Shown in pieces: positions 17,129 to 25,868 of a stretch of DNA of 64,000 nt. The position numbers were made by a program, and so were the translations under genes. Location of the stretch: positions 1 to 64,000 of the forward strand of contig JAGCWA010000028.1 of NCBI GenBank assembly GCA_017962085.1. Reading direction: 5' to 3'. A model generated the notes under the pieces. It saw only the letters and a list, made by a program, of their open reading frames with translations. It did not search any database and was not told the origin of the DNA. The stretch's first letter is position 1, and each line of letters opens with the position of its first letter. Origin of the DNA: Paludibacteraceae bacterium. GTDB lineage: Bacteria > Bacteroidota > Bacteroidia > Bacteroidales > Paludibacteraceae.

Positions 17129-18163
17129 TCACCAGTGTCTCACCAGATCGTTCGCTTTCTGGTACTCCTGCGGATTCCCTATATCAATCCACGTTCCATT
17201 CAACGGATAACGAATCACTTTCTTTTTTTCTGAGATTAGCTTCTCAATTAAATCAGTGGCATTAAAAACCTGATTTTCAGGGATCTCATCCAGCACACGA
17301 CGCTTAACTAGATATATTCCCGCATTGGCATAATAGTTATACTGTGGTTTTTCCATCAGGCCCTTTATGTTCCGTCCCTCCAAGTCCAAAATCCCGTAGG
17401 GTATTGAGACGTTGTATGGGACCGCCGCAACCGACATTTCCGCCTCGTTTTCATAGAAATGAAGGAAAAAATCCTCATAGTCGATGTTCGTGAACAGATC
17501 ACTGTTCATCACCAAGACAGTATCATTATAAAACCGTTCGACGAATTTCACAGAGCCTATCGTTCCAAGATACTTAGGTTCTCGGCAACAATTGACTTTA
17601 ATGCCATTGCGAGGCGTCGCATAATGTTCCTCTATTTGTTCTTTCAAATAGTTGACCGTCACAGATATATGCTTAATACCATATGTGACAAGCCGATCCA
17701 CATTATGGTCAATTATCGCCTTATCGCCAACCATAAGCAATGGTTTGGGCGTTTTTTCGGTAAGTGGGCGGAGCCGTTCCCCCTTGCCACCCGCCATCAG
17801 GACAGCATCAATAGGAAGACGGGTTTTATACTTCTGCAAATCTATGACGTCGACAATATGCATATCCCCGTCGAGGACAGGGACAAGCTTCATCTGCAAA
17901 TCCTTCTGTCGACGAATTTCCTGCACATCACCAATGGCATGGACAGGAAGATAATTGAAGTTGCGGTGCATGATTTTTTCCGTCGTATCATTTACGGAAG
18001 CACCCGAAATCAACGCCCTACGCGAGTCTCCGTCCGTCAATGTCCCGACCATCTTCCCGCTTTCGTCAACGACAAATAGAACTAACGGCCCACATTTCAG
18101 GTTGTTAATTTGATTCAACGCATCGAGCAAAGTTTTGCTTGTGGAGATTAAGTGGTTTTCCAT
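17129..18163 (-). CDS. CBS-domain sugar nucleotidyltransferase (PtmE-like)
   Basis: A 344-residue protein. Two CBS repeats (about residues 8-112, including FVVDESGKMVGTLTDGD) are fused to an NTP-transferase domain with the signature VLMAGGKGERLRPLTEKTPKP at about 121-141 and VMNSDLFTNIDY for metal binding. The same architecture is seen in PtmE of the Campylobacter legionaminate pathway, which makes GDP-glucosamine from glucosamine-1-phosphate; GDP-linked chemistry sets that pathway apart from pseudaminate. Its position next to the CMP-transferase, synthase and 2-epimerase genes supports the same role here. The start overlaps the upstream gene by 16 bases. The CBS pair suggests control by an adenine nucleotide. 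The alternative is a glucose-1-phosphate thymidylyl- or cytidylyltransferase. Confidence 0.85.
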   Translation of the reverse strand: MENHLISTSKTLLDALNQINNLKCGPLVLFVVDESGKMVGTLTDGDSRRALISGASVNDTTEKIMHRNFNYLPVHAIGDVQEIRRQKDLQMKLVPVLDGDMHIVDVIDLQKYKTRLPIDAVLMAGGKGERLRPLTEKTPKPLLMVGDKAIIDHNVDRLVTYGIKHISVTVNYLKEQIEEHYATPRNGIKVNCCREPKYLGTIGSVKFVERFYNDTVLVMNSDLFTNIDYEDFFLHFYENEAEMSVAAVPYNVSIPYGILDLEGRNIKGLMEKPQYNYYANAGIYLVKRRVLDEIPENQVFNATDLIEKLISEKKKVIRYPLNGTWIDIGNPQEYQKANDLVRHW

Positions 18164-18927
18164 ATCTCAGCACGTTTATATATCTTCTTATATTCTTCTT
18201 TATTGGCAAAAAGATACCCTGCCACCACCTGCATCAATTCGTAATCCTCTTCAGAATCAATATCAAGGATGCCTGTATCAGCCATAACGACAGCATCACA
18301 ATTTGAATTGAAGAATGTAGCTTGTTCCTTAGATTTCAAGGCCTGCGGCGAATACGCATAAATAGAAGCGTTCATGTCATAAAACACAGGGGCCTCCTGT
18401 CGAGTTGTGAAATTGGAGGGGATCGCCTTGCAGAAGAATCCGTTTTCTTCCTTCACCATATTGAAATACGGGTTGCGGCGGGATGGCGCAACTGAATAAA
18501 CCACATCCGTTTCTTCCCTCGAAATCTTTTTATCAATCGCATTCTTAATATCCTTTACCGTCCGTAATGGAGATGTAATGTCCAGATCCACAACAACATC
18601 GTAATCAGTCTTAAACAGATCTTCCGATCGCTTCAAGCAATCCAATATTACAGCCACTTTCGGCACCCGGTCTCCCGCCAGACTTTCATCACGGCGAAGG
18701 ACGGTTATAGGCAAATTCCTTACTTGTTTTACCAAACCGATTAAATCTTCGCTGTCGGTATTCAAAACCACGTCAATATGGTCGGCGGCGTTTAAGAATT
18801 GTTCTTTGTAAAGGGCAATGCCAGCCATAGAATACCATACCAACGGCACATTCAGGAAGTCTCGGGCGTTTTTGCCTTTGACACCCTTGGAACCCGCACG
18901 TCCGCAAAGTGTAAACAAAATATTCAT
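18148..18927 (-). CDS. legF: CMP-legionaminate synthetase (acylneuraminate cytidylyltransferase family)
   Basis: A 259-residue cytidylyltransferase that couples CTP to a nine-carbon ulosonic acid, giving the CMP-activated donor. The N-terminal CTP-binding loop is CGRAGSKGVKGKN in residues 8-20. The second conserved block LRRDESLAGD and the metal-binding DLDITSPLRTVKDI follow. The family includes NeuA, PseF and LegF/PtmB; I prefer the legionaminate assignment because a NeuC-type 2-epimerase and an aminotransferase are encoded alongside. It overlaps the next gene by 16 bases and the previous one by four. Confidence 0.85.
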   Translation of the reverse strand: MNILFTLCGRAGSKGVKGKNARDFLNVPLVWYSMAGIALYKEQFLNAADHIDVVLNTDSEDLIGLVKQVRNLPITVLRRDESLAGDRVPKVAVILDCLKRSEDLFKTDYDVVVDLDITSPLRTVKDIKNAIDKKISREETDVVYSVAPSRRNPYFNMVKEENGFFCKAIPSNFTTRQEAPVFYDMNASIYAYSPQALKSKEQATFFNSNCDAVVMADTGILDIDSEEDYELMQVVAGYLFANKEEYKKIYKRAEIWKTT

Positions 18928-19874
18928 TTTATATATTCTCCTTTCGCTAATCGTAATACTTCATACGCATGCTCTGCCGTACTATCGTTGGATGAAACGC
19001 CATTGATGATGTCGACAAAATGCTCTATTTCACGCACTTGATACGAATTGCGTTCGCTATCGAAAGTAAATGTTCTATTCTCTTTCAGATACGTAACCGT
19101 TCCTTCCAAAATATCGCAATGAACCGTATCTTCCGGCATAAACAAGTCCAACGTCCGCATTGGTTTCCTACCAAAATAATCCAGATGCAACTCAATCACC
19201 GTGGACTTCGTTTTGGCTATATAGACAGCAATATCGTCGCTGTCGATCTCCAAATCAGAGATTTTGTCCTGAATCGAATAACAGAGTTCAGGAATTCCGA
19301 AGAAATGCGTCAGATAGTCCCACTCATGAATCAAGTCAATGCCAACTCCGCCCCCCAGACTACGTTTCGCGCTGTAACATTGACGATAATCCTGCCCTGG
19401 GCGCCAATCGGGAAGATAACTTGACGACATGGCCTTAGCCGAAATCACCTTATCCAAAGGAATATTTTCCTTAACATACCGCAAGACTGAATTATATCTC
19501 AGCGGACAAGCGACATAGCAGACAATCTCTCTCAACTCTTTAAAAATGGACACGTCAATTTCGGTGCTGTCGAAAATCGGCTTTTCAATGAAAAAGGATT
19601 TAGTATGCGCTTTGAACTTCTTTAGCGTTTCATAATGCATTGAAGTCGGATTAGTCACAAAAATAACATCGTAGTTTTTTTGCGCCCCCTCCGCGAAAAG
19701 GTATTGATTTGACACCAAAGGCTTTATATCATCGGGCAAATCTTTGGAAACAGAGCTGCGGTACAAATCTATTTCAAACATATCACCTCTTGTGGTCAGA
19801 CAATCAGTGACATTTTTCAAATGTCGTTTTGCGATTGACCCTAATCCGGCGAATGCTATTCTATAATTCCTCAT
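18924..19874 (-). CDS. Gfo/Idh/MocA-family oxidoreductase (second of a tandem pair)
   Basis: A 316-residue NAD(P)-dependent oxidoreductase. The Rossmann opening is IAFAGLGSIAKRHLKNV with the GxGxxxxxH pattern. The family EKP motif is in FFIEKPIFD, followed by CPLRYNSVLRYVKE and the GGGVGIDLIHEWDY substrate-side block with a conserved Asp and His. Enzymes of this family oxidise or reduce sugar hydroxyls. Legionaminate loci of Campylobacter carry accessory oxidoreductases (ptmA and neighbours) thought to act early in making glucosamine phosphate; a similar role or a tailoring step is possible. It overlaps both neighbours by four bases. Confidence 0.85.
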   Translation of the reverse strand: MRNYRIAFAGLGSIAKRHLKNVTDCLTTRGDMFEIDLYRSSVSKDLPDDIKPLVSNQYLFAEGAQKNYDVIFVTNPTSMHYETLKKFKAHTKSFFIEKPIFDSTEIDVSIFKELREIVCYVACPLRYNSVLRYVKENIPLDKVISAKAMSSSYLPDWRPGQDYRQCYSAKRSLGGGVGIDLIHEWDYLTHFFGIPELCYSIQDKISDLEIDSDDIAVYIAKTKSTVIELHLDYFGRKPMRTLDLFMPEDTVHCDILEGTVTYLKENRTFTFDSERNSYQVREIEHFVDIINGVSSNDSTAEHAYEVLRLAKGEYIK

Positions 19875-20848
19875 TTTTCAATGCTATCAATGATTTCCAA
19901 AAGCATCTTGTCTTTTGAGAAGTCCCACGCTGGTTTGTAGGCAGGATTGGAAATCTGGGCAAAAAAAGCGGCGATTTCCTCTCTGTAAGGGTTTTCGGTA
20001 ACAAAAGCCGCATATCCGTCAATATGTTCCGACGCATTGTCAAGACTTATCGTTTCCTCCTTTTTTTCCCTCACGTTGTACTCCTTTAACGAGTCCGGCG
20101 TGCCATCCCACGAAATCTGCAAATTCTCGCCATAAACATCGATGTGCCGGATCGGTTTCCTTGAAACAACATCAACGGCAAAGATACCTTTCGCACCTGT
20201 TTCGTGCTCCAGCATAACAAGATAATTGTCGTTGTAGTTGATGTTTAAACTTGTGTTTTTGCTTTTCAACGCACTAACACTCTTGATATCGCCAAAAGCA
20301 GTAACAAGCCATGGCATATCAATCGCCATAATTTCGCGGCAACCATTTGTACGGGAATCGCTAATGAAATAATCCTTGTAACTCTCCCACGGATGCCAAT
20401 CAGGGAGGTACTGACCAACGTGATATATATAATTGACTTTGTCTCTATGTCCGCTTACCCGCTCGATAATAGTCTGTGTTTCTTTACGATAAAGAAAAGT
20501 TGACGACAGAAACAACACCAAATTTTTGTCTGCCGCGAGTTTGATATTCTTTTCGTAACCGTCAGGCACCAGATTAATTTCAGTAAAAACGTGAAGGTTG
20601 TTGGTCAGACATTCCGTGATTATGTTTGAATGAGAAAGTGGCGATGTACAAACGAACGCACAGTCAATCTTCTCGTTTTTGACAGCATTTGAAATAGAGG
20701 TGTAACATTTAGCCCCAAAAGAGTCTGTCACATCCTTGCAACGCTCCAAGTTGCTATCCATGCCATATATCTCAATGTCCTTCAACTCTTTAAGCAACCG
20801 CATTCTACGTTTACCCATCGAGCCGAGACCAATTACCAAAACTCTCAT
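19871..20848 (-). CDS. Gfo/Idh/MocA-family oxidoreductase (first of a tandem pair)
   Basis: A 325-residue protein with Rossmann start VLVIGLGSMGKRRMRLLKEL and a catalytic-domain segment YLPDWHPWESYKDYFI. The usual EKP lysine motif reads TEINLVPDGYEKN, so the canonical lysine is replaced (E-I-N instead of E-K-P). It is clearly paralogous to the following gene: both share the P-D-W-x-P-x-x-Y pattern after the dinucleotide-binding domain. The pair may be a heteromeric enzyme in which this subunit has altered or lost catalysis. It is coupled to the 2-epimerase gene by a four-base overlap. Confidence 0.85.
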   Translation of the reverse strand: MRVLVIGLGSMGKRRMRLLKELKDIEIYGMDSNLERCKDVTDSFGAKCYTSISNAVKNEKIDCAFVCTSPLSHSNIITECLTNNLHVFTEINLVPDGYEKNIKLAADKNLVLFLSSTFLYRKETQTIIERVSGHRDKVNYIYHVGQYLPDWHPWESYKDYFISDSRTNGCREIMAIDMPWLVTAFGDIKSVSALKSKNTSLNINYNDNYLVMLEHETGAKGIFAVDVVSRKPIRHIDVYGENLQISWDGTPDSLKEYNVREKKEETISLDNASEHIDGYAAFVTENPYREEIAAFFAQISNPAYKPAWDFSKDKMLLEIIDSIEK

Positions 20849-22005
20849 ATATCGTAAAAATGTTTTTTCACAATATTATCCAACGGATAATTTGTTATGA
20901 CATCATAAATGTTCCGCAACGTGTTTTCCTTTTCGTAAGGATTCTTTGCAACGGTAGCGATTTGACGGAAATCGTCGGACAACACTTTTTGCAATCCAGC
21001 CTTTATATCCTGGTATGTCGCCGCAACGTCGACAACGCTTTCGCCACGAGCACGTCCTTTTTGGCGGTCACCGATATTCAATGTCGGCATTCCAAACGAA
21101 GGGGCCTCAATCAAGCCACTCGACGAATTCCCGACCACAGCAGAGGCATATTTCAATGCGGTATAATATCGGGTTTTACCCAACGAATCCACCGCAAGAG
21201 ATCTATCGGGATGAGCGAGCACATACTCCTTAACCTTCGAGGCGATCACACGGCCCTCGGTATCGGAATTAGGCAAAGTGAAAAGCAATTGATAATCTGC
21301 GTTAACCTCCTCAAGAGATTTCAGCAAAGCATCACACTGGGTAGCCGCCGTTGAATGTTCCATCGTCACAGGATGGAAAGTAATCAGCAAGAACTTTCCT
21401 CCCAGATTAAAATCCAAGCTTCGTTCAAGTTCGGCAAGCGACATCGTGGACTCAGTTCTGATATTATCCACGCCAAGCGAACCCACATAAAAAACCCGTT
21501 CCGGAGACTCGCCCATCTGAATAATGCGCTTACGGTACTCCTCCGTGCTAGTAAAATGCAGGCAACTCAGTTTTGTGATCGCATGACGTATCGAGTCATC
21601 ATATGCACCCTCTGTGATTTCTCCTCCGTAAAGATGCGCCACCGGAATTTTATAAATCAAGCAAGACTGCGCCGCCGCCAACATCTCATACCTATCGCCC
21701 AGAATCACGGCCAAGTCAGGCTTCAAATCCTCCAAAGCATCAGCAAAACCTATCACCGCCAATCCCATTGACTTCAATGTCCCATTAGCGGAATCAGAAG
21801 AAAGAAGCATCTCCACCTTTTTATTGATGGTAAAGCCGTCGGATTCAATCTCCTTGTAAGTCAGTCCAAACTCCGGAGAAAGATGCATATTGGTCGCAAC
21901 AATCTGTATCTCAATATTTTGAGAATTCTTCACCATACGCATCAATCGGCTCATGATACCATATTCAGCGCGAGTGCCCGTAAAAAAACAGATCTTACGT
22001 TTCAT
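20845..22005 (-). CDS. legG: Hydrolysing nucleotide-sugar 2-epimerase (LegG/NeuC family)
   Basis: A 386-residue GT-B-fold hydrolysing 2-epimerase. It would remove the nucleotide from the diacetylated bacillosamine-like sugar while inverting C2, producing a 2,4-diacetamido-2,4,6-trideoxymannose. Family marks: CFFTGTRAEYGIMSRLMR at the start, DLAVILGDRYEMLAAAQ with the catalytic Asp, HLYGGEITEGAYDDSIRHAITKLS, and GNSSSGLIEAPSFGMPTLNIGDRQKGR near the C-terminus. This enzyme type separates legionaminate and sialate routes from pseudaminate, which uses an unrelated PseG hydrolase. Four-base overlaps on both sides. Confidence 0.9.
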   Translation of the reverse strand: MKRKICFFTGTRAEYGIMSRLMRMVKNSQNIEIQIVATNMHLSPEFGLTYKEIESDGFTINKKVEMLLSSDSANGTLKSMGLAVIGFADALEDLKPDLAVILGDRYEMLAAAQSCLIYKIPVAHLYGGEITEGAYDDSIRHAITKLSCLHFTSTEEYRKRIIQMGESPERVFYVGSLGVDNIRTESTMSLAELERSLDFNLGGKFLLITFHPVTMEHSTAATQCDALLKSLEEVNADYQLLFTLPNSDTEGRVIASKVKEYVLAHPDRSLAVDSLGKTRYYTALKYASAVVGNSSSGLIEAPSFGMPTLNIGDRQKGRARGESVVDVAATYQDIKAGLQKVLSDDFRQIATVAKNPYEKENTLRNIYDVITNYPLDNIVKKHFYDI

Positions 22006-23015
22006 ATTTCAATAAGTTCGTCCTCCATAAAATCACGTTTTGCCTTTTTGCCCAGGACCTCGTCCCAACGCATTGGTGAGATACCGTCCCCAGGACGTTT
22101 CACCGTGAGGTTGTCAGAGGTGAACAACTCCCCTTGCTTGATGTTTGATGCGGCAACAATACTCTTCCTAGCTATCGCCATATTCTTCCGTTCCGACTCG
22201 GAAACGGACTTGTGTCCATCGCCAAGAGCAAGTTCGATGTTCCTGATAGCAGAGACCATGGCTTTCAACTCATCAGGTTCAAGCGACGCCTTATGGTCAG
22301 GTCCCTCCATATCTCTATCGAGCGTAAAATGCTTTTCGATAATCTCCGCGCCCAGCGCCACCGCCGCAATAGGGACTTCAATGCCTTTGGTATGGTCTGA
22401 ATAGCCTACACGGACACCGAATTTGTCTTTCAATTCATTCATTGCCAATAGATTGACATCCGAGAAAGGTGTCGGATATTCCGTATTGCAATGTAATAGA
22501 GAGATTTTATCTTTCGTCAGTCCATTGTCGCAAAGCACCTTCATTGCGGCACTGATATCTTCCATTTCGCACATACCCGTTGAAAGGATAACCGGTTCGG
22601 AGAACTCCGCGATTTTCTTCAAATAAGGATAATTGGTTATTTCCCCCGAAGGAATCTTCCAAAGGCCTAAGTTTAAGGAATGGAGATAGTCAATACTTCC
22701 AAGGTCAAAGGCGGTGGAAAAGAATTTGATATGTTTTCTGTCGCAATAATCGATCAGTTCCTTATGGTCAGCATCAGAGAGTTCCAACTTCTTCAGCATC
22801 TCCAACTGGCTATCACTTCCGGAATCCTTGATATTCCGTTTTTGGTATTCAGCTTGTTTCGCAGACTTAGAAACCAGTTTCTCCGAATTAAACGTTTGGA
22901 ATTTTATAATATCGACGCCAGCCTCAACCGCCTCGTCTACCATCCTTTTGGCTATTTCGACCGAGCCATTGTGGTTAACACCCGCTTCAGCAATAATAAG
23001 CACGTGCGACATCAT
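22002..23015 (-). CDS. legI: N,N'-diacetyllegionaminate synthase (NeuB family)
   Basis: A 337-residue aldolase-type enzyme that condenses phosphoenolpyruvate with the six-carbon diacetamido sugar to give legionaminic acid. The TIM barrel carries IIAEAGVNHNGSVEIAKRM at the start, IIKFQTFNSEKLVSK, the tail of the barrel with YSDHTKGIEVPIAAVALGAEIIEKHFT, and DHKASLEPDELKAMV. A C-terminal SAF/antifreeze-like lid (about 285-337) reads RKSIVAASNIKQGELFT and NLTVKRPGDGI. The frame is open to 23159, but the ATG at 23015 overlaps the upstream stop as ATGA, and the protein alignment begins at MSHVLIIAEAG, so I use 23015. Confidence 0.92.
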   Translation of the reverse strand: MMSHVLIIAEAGVNHNGSVEIAKRMVDEAVEAGVDIIKFQTFNSEKLVSKSAKQAEYQKRNIKDSGSDSQLEMLKKLELSDADHKELIDYCDRKHIKFFSTAFDLGSIDYLHSLNLGLWKIPSGEITNYPYLKKIAEFSEPVILSTGMCEMEDISAAMKVLCDNGLTKDKISLLHCNTEYPTPFSDVNLLAMNELKDKFGVRVGYSDHTKGIEVPIAAVALGAEIIEKHFTLDRDMEGPDHKASLEPDELKAMVSAIRNIELALGDGHKSVSESERKNMAIARKSIVAASNIKQGELFTSDNLTVKRPGDGISPMRWDEVLGKKAKRDFMEDELIEI

Positions 23016-23644
23016 CCTCTGATTTTTAAGGCGGCAGGATTGCCGGAATAGACACCCTTTATGGAGATCGGGCGCCTCACGACCGAGCCAGCCGCCACGA
23101 TTACACCATCCGTTATATTCACACCATTGTAAAGCACGGTTCCACTGCCGATAAAGCAATCATTCCCCACCTTGCAATCACCATTGACCATCGCACCGGT
23201 GGAGATATGGCAATGATCCCCCACGACAGAGCCATGTTCGATATTGGAGAAAGTATTAAGAATCACGTTCTTACCCACAGATGCCTCCGCATTCACGAAG
23301 GCATGATGCATCACCACAGTTCCCTCTCCCAAACTCGCATAGCGAGAGACGTAAGCCGTAGAAGCGATTAACGTGGCGAACTGACCGCCCATGCTTTTGA
23401 CCATATCAAACAATTTTATGCGCAGTTCAGGGGTTCGAATATAGCCGACAGAGACAATAAACTCCGCACTGTCCACATATTTAGGGATATCCTCGTCGTT
23501 GCCTATGACCTCATAATTCAGGATTTTCTTTCCCAACTCTTCAGGTCTATCCAGTATGCCTGCGATACGGTAACCTGCGCTTTCCGCGACGTCAATCAAC
23601 GATTTGCAGTGCCCGCCACCTCCGATGAGTATTAATGGTTTCAT
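23012..23644 (-). CDS. legH: NeuD/PglD-type sugar O/N-acetyltransferase (LegH role)
   Basis: A 210-residue acetyltransferase. It has a small Rossmann-like N-terminal domain (LILIGGGGHCKSLIDVAES) that binds the sugar, then a left-handed beta-helix built from hexapeptide repeats (about 95-205, e.g. ASLGEGTVVMHHAFVNAEAS, VGDHCHISTGAMVNGDCKVG). The catalytic His is expected in the MHHAFVNAEA region. In the legionaminate pathway the matching step N-acetylates the 4-amino group made by the aminotransferase. NeuD-like O-acetylation is the alternative. It overlaps the aminotransferase gene by four bases. Confidence 0.85.
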   Translation of the reverse strand: MKPLILIGGGGHCKSLIDVAESAGYRIAGILDRPEELGKKILNYEVIGNDEDIPKYVDSAEFIVSVGYIRTPELRIKLFDMVKSMGGQFATLIASTAYVSRYASLGEGTVVMHHAFVNAEASVGKNVILNTFSNIEHGSVVGDHCHISTGAMVNGDCKVGNDCFIGSGTVLYNGVNITDGVIVAAGSVVRRPISIKGVYSGNPAALKIRG

Positions 23645-24792
23645 TTCAATCTAACACTACTTGGTATATTCACCACCCTATCCGCAAAATAGAGTGTATT
23701 CTCCAGCCCGTCGTTTTCGCACTTCTCGAACATCGGCAAACGGTTCATCAGTTCCCATATCGGACGGGTCATAATTCCGTTATCATTGCTGAACTGCAAG
23801 AATTCTTGTTGCCTATCCCTATCCTTCAGGAGGATAGCATTCAGCCAATAATTGCTGCGGCAGTCAGCCGGTTCGCTGAAAAACTCGACATCAGGAACAT
23901 TTTTGAAAAACTCCTTGTATGCCGCCGCCGTCTGGCGCTTGCTTTCGACGTACTTGTCGATATTTTCCAACTGAGCGCAACCGAGGGCGGCATTAATGTT
24001 CGGCATGCGGTAATTATAGCCGATATGGTCATGGCGGAATTCCCAACGGTGCGGGACTTTTGCCTGCGTAGTGATATGTTTGGCAAATTTTCCCAACTCC
24101 TCGTCATTGAAAAGCATCATTCCACCGCCACCCGTAGTTATGGTTTTGTTGCCATTGAAACTCAATGCGCCGACCCTACCGAATGTGCCCGTATGTTTGC
24201 CTTTATAAAGGCTTCCGATGCTCTCTGCGGCATCTTCGACGAGTTCGATATGGTATTCGTCGCAAACCTCCACCAATTCATCCAAATGAACAGGATGTCC
24301 GAACGTATGCATCGGAACGCAAGCTTTCACACGGCGACCCGAATTCCTGTTAAAGCACTGGCCATCTTTTATTTCCGCATTTTTTTCAAGCCAATTCCGC
24401 ACAGCCGTCGGAGAAAGGCCCATTGTGTCACGGTCAACGTCGATGAAAACGGGCATCGCACCGATATAACTCAAAGCGTTACACGTCGCAATAAAGGTCA
24501 AAGCCTGCGTAAGAACCTCATCATCACGCTCCACCCCAGCCACCATCAAAGACATATGAAGAGCATTTGTTCCGCTGACACAAACGACAGCCCTCTTACA
24601 GCCCGTGAATTTAGCGATATCGTCTTCAAAACGGTCAACAAACTTACCGACACTTGAAACAAAAGTGGAGTCGATACATTCGTTGAGATATTTCTTCTCG
24701 TTACCCGCGAACACCGGCACTGACAGCGGAATGAAATCGCCGCAACCGTACAAATCGCGAATAAAATCAGTTATTTTTTTGAGTTCCCCCAT
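23641..24792 (-). CDS. legC: PLP-dependent LegC-family sugar aminotransferase (DegT/DnrJ/EryC1)
   Basis: A 383-residue type I aminotransferase that would add the 4-amino group to a 4-keto-6-deoxy nucleotide sugar using glutamate. The PLP lysine is Lys216 in SFNGNKTITTGGGG. Other family marks are VSGTNALHMSL near residue 80, FGHPVHLDEL, VEDAAESIGS (Asp to PLP nitrogen) and GYNYRMPNINAALGCAQLE. The N-terminal extension with LYGCGDFIPLSVPVFAGNEKKY is typical of the LegC subgroup. The start shares a TAATG junction with the acyltransferase stop. Confidence 0.92.
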   Translation of the reverse strand: MGELKKITDFIRDLYGCGDFIPLSVPVFAGNEKKYLNECIDSTFVSSVGKFVDRFEDDIAKFTGCKRAVVCVSGTNALHMSLMVAGVERDDEVLTQALTFIATCNALSYIGAMPVFIDVDRDTMGLSPTAVRNWLEKNAEIKDGQCFNRNSGRRVKACVPMHTFGHPVHLDELVEVCDEYHIELVEDAAESIGSLYKGKHTGTFGRVGALSFNGNKTITTGGGGMMLFNDEELGKFAKHITTQAKVPHRWEFRHDHIGYNYRMPNINAALGCAQLENIDKYVESKRQTAAAYKEFFKNVPDVEFFSEPADCRSNYWLNAILLKDRDRQQEFLQFSNDNGIMTRPIWELMNRLPMFEKCENDGLENTLYFADRVVNIPSSVRLK

Positions 24793-25868
24793 TATGACAA
24801 ATCTTTCAACTTACTTGGCAAATAAAAATCTATTATCCGATATTTATTGGGTATTAAACGATACACACATCTCAGAACAAGATAAACACATTCCGATATA
24901 ACCATTCTTATCTTGTCAACCAATATCGACCCACAAAAAACAACACACATTAAAATGATTAAGGCCACACAATGTTCCACAAAAGGTTTATCGTAAAGAC
25001 TTCTTGTGAAATCGTAATAACAAATGTTTTTAATAAGTGGATGCATATGGATTAAGAATATCGCCAAACAAGATGCCGCACTCCAATTAATAAATTTTCC
25101 ACGTATATTTATTTTACTAAAAAACAAAAAAAGGAAAACAGCCTGTAAAATAACAAAAGGAGAAGCGTAACTATATCCTAAGACAAAGCAACACATTTTT
25201 TCAGCATCATAATGAAGGAATATATACGCACTATACGATAGAACGAATATGATAAATGTAGTGATCAAGTATCTTTTACCAGCATTATTTGATAAAGGCT
25301 CTGTACCAACTTTAGAAATCCAACGTCCGATAAGGTACACCAAAAAATAATTCAAGTTTTCACCCATAGAACGCATAATGACATGTTCCGCGAGCCAGAA
25401 AACGACAATAAATATCAGCAATTGTCTACTATCCGTTTTTTCGGCAAAAACATTTAAAACAGGCGACAGAAAATACAATATAATATACCAAGTTATAAAG
25501 CCCCAACTGTCATAAAAAGCCTTGAAACAATGGAAGAATTCCACCCTATCGAAATTACATATGCCAGTGGAAACACAAAAGAGATAAACAGCAAAGCTGT
25601 AAAAGGCGACTTGGAACAAAAGGTTATACAAACCTTTCATTCTCCATCTTATACCAAAATAACCTGATATTAAAATAAATACATTAACTGCACATATTGA
25701 TGTTGATTCTCTAAGAAAATCCAAAGCTTGACAGAAACCACGATCACTATAATATCCCCAAAAGCTATGAAGATTAAGGACCATCAACATCGATAGGAGT
25801 CTCAATGCCTCGAAGTTAGATTTTCTATCTCCCGCTTTTAATGTTGATAAAATGGTGTTCATGGTCAC
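24792..25868 (-). CDS. Acyltransferase family 3 membrane protein (O-acyltransferase)
   Basis: A 358-residue polytopic membrane protein, about ten hydrophobic helices. The opening KSNFEALRLLSMLMVLNLHSF carries the R-x10-H pair typical of acyltransferase family 3 (OafA, WcfO type), followed by NVFILISGYFGIRWRMKGLYN. Such proteins acetylate glycans, probably drawing acetyl-CoA across the membrane. Its DNA is visibly more AT-rich than the genes on either side, suggesting later insertion into the operon. It overlaps the dehydratase gene by four bases and shares TAATG with the aminotransferase start. Likely target: a hydroxyl of legionaminate or another residue of the repeat. Confidence 0.87.
   Translation of the reverse strand: MTMNTILSTLKAGDRKSNFEALRLLSMLMVLNLHSFWGYYSDRGFCQALDFLRESTSICAVNVFILISGYFGIRWRMKGLYNLLFQVAFYSFAVYLFCVSTGICNFDRVEFFHCFKAFYDSWGFITWYIILYFLSPVLNVFAEKTDSRQLLIFIVVFWLAEHVIMRSMGENLNYFLVYLIGRWISKVGTEPLSNNAGKRYLITTFIIFVLSYSAYIFLHYDAEKMCCFVLGYSYASPFVILQAVFLFLFFSKINIRGKFINWSAASCLAIFLIHMHPLIKNICYYDFTRSLYDKPFVEHCVALIILMCVVFCGSILVDKIRMVISECVYLVLRCVYRLIPNKYRIIDFYLPSKLKDLS

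Noticed and set aside
23015..23159. Longer start for the NeuB-type synthase
   Set aside because: The extra residues are the antisense-frame reading of the acetyltransferase 3' end; the ATGA overlap at 23015 gives the family-typical N-terminus.
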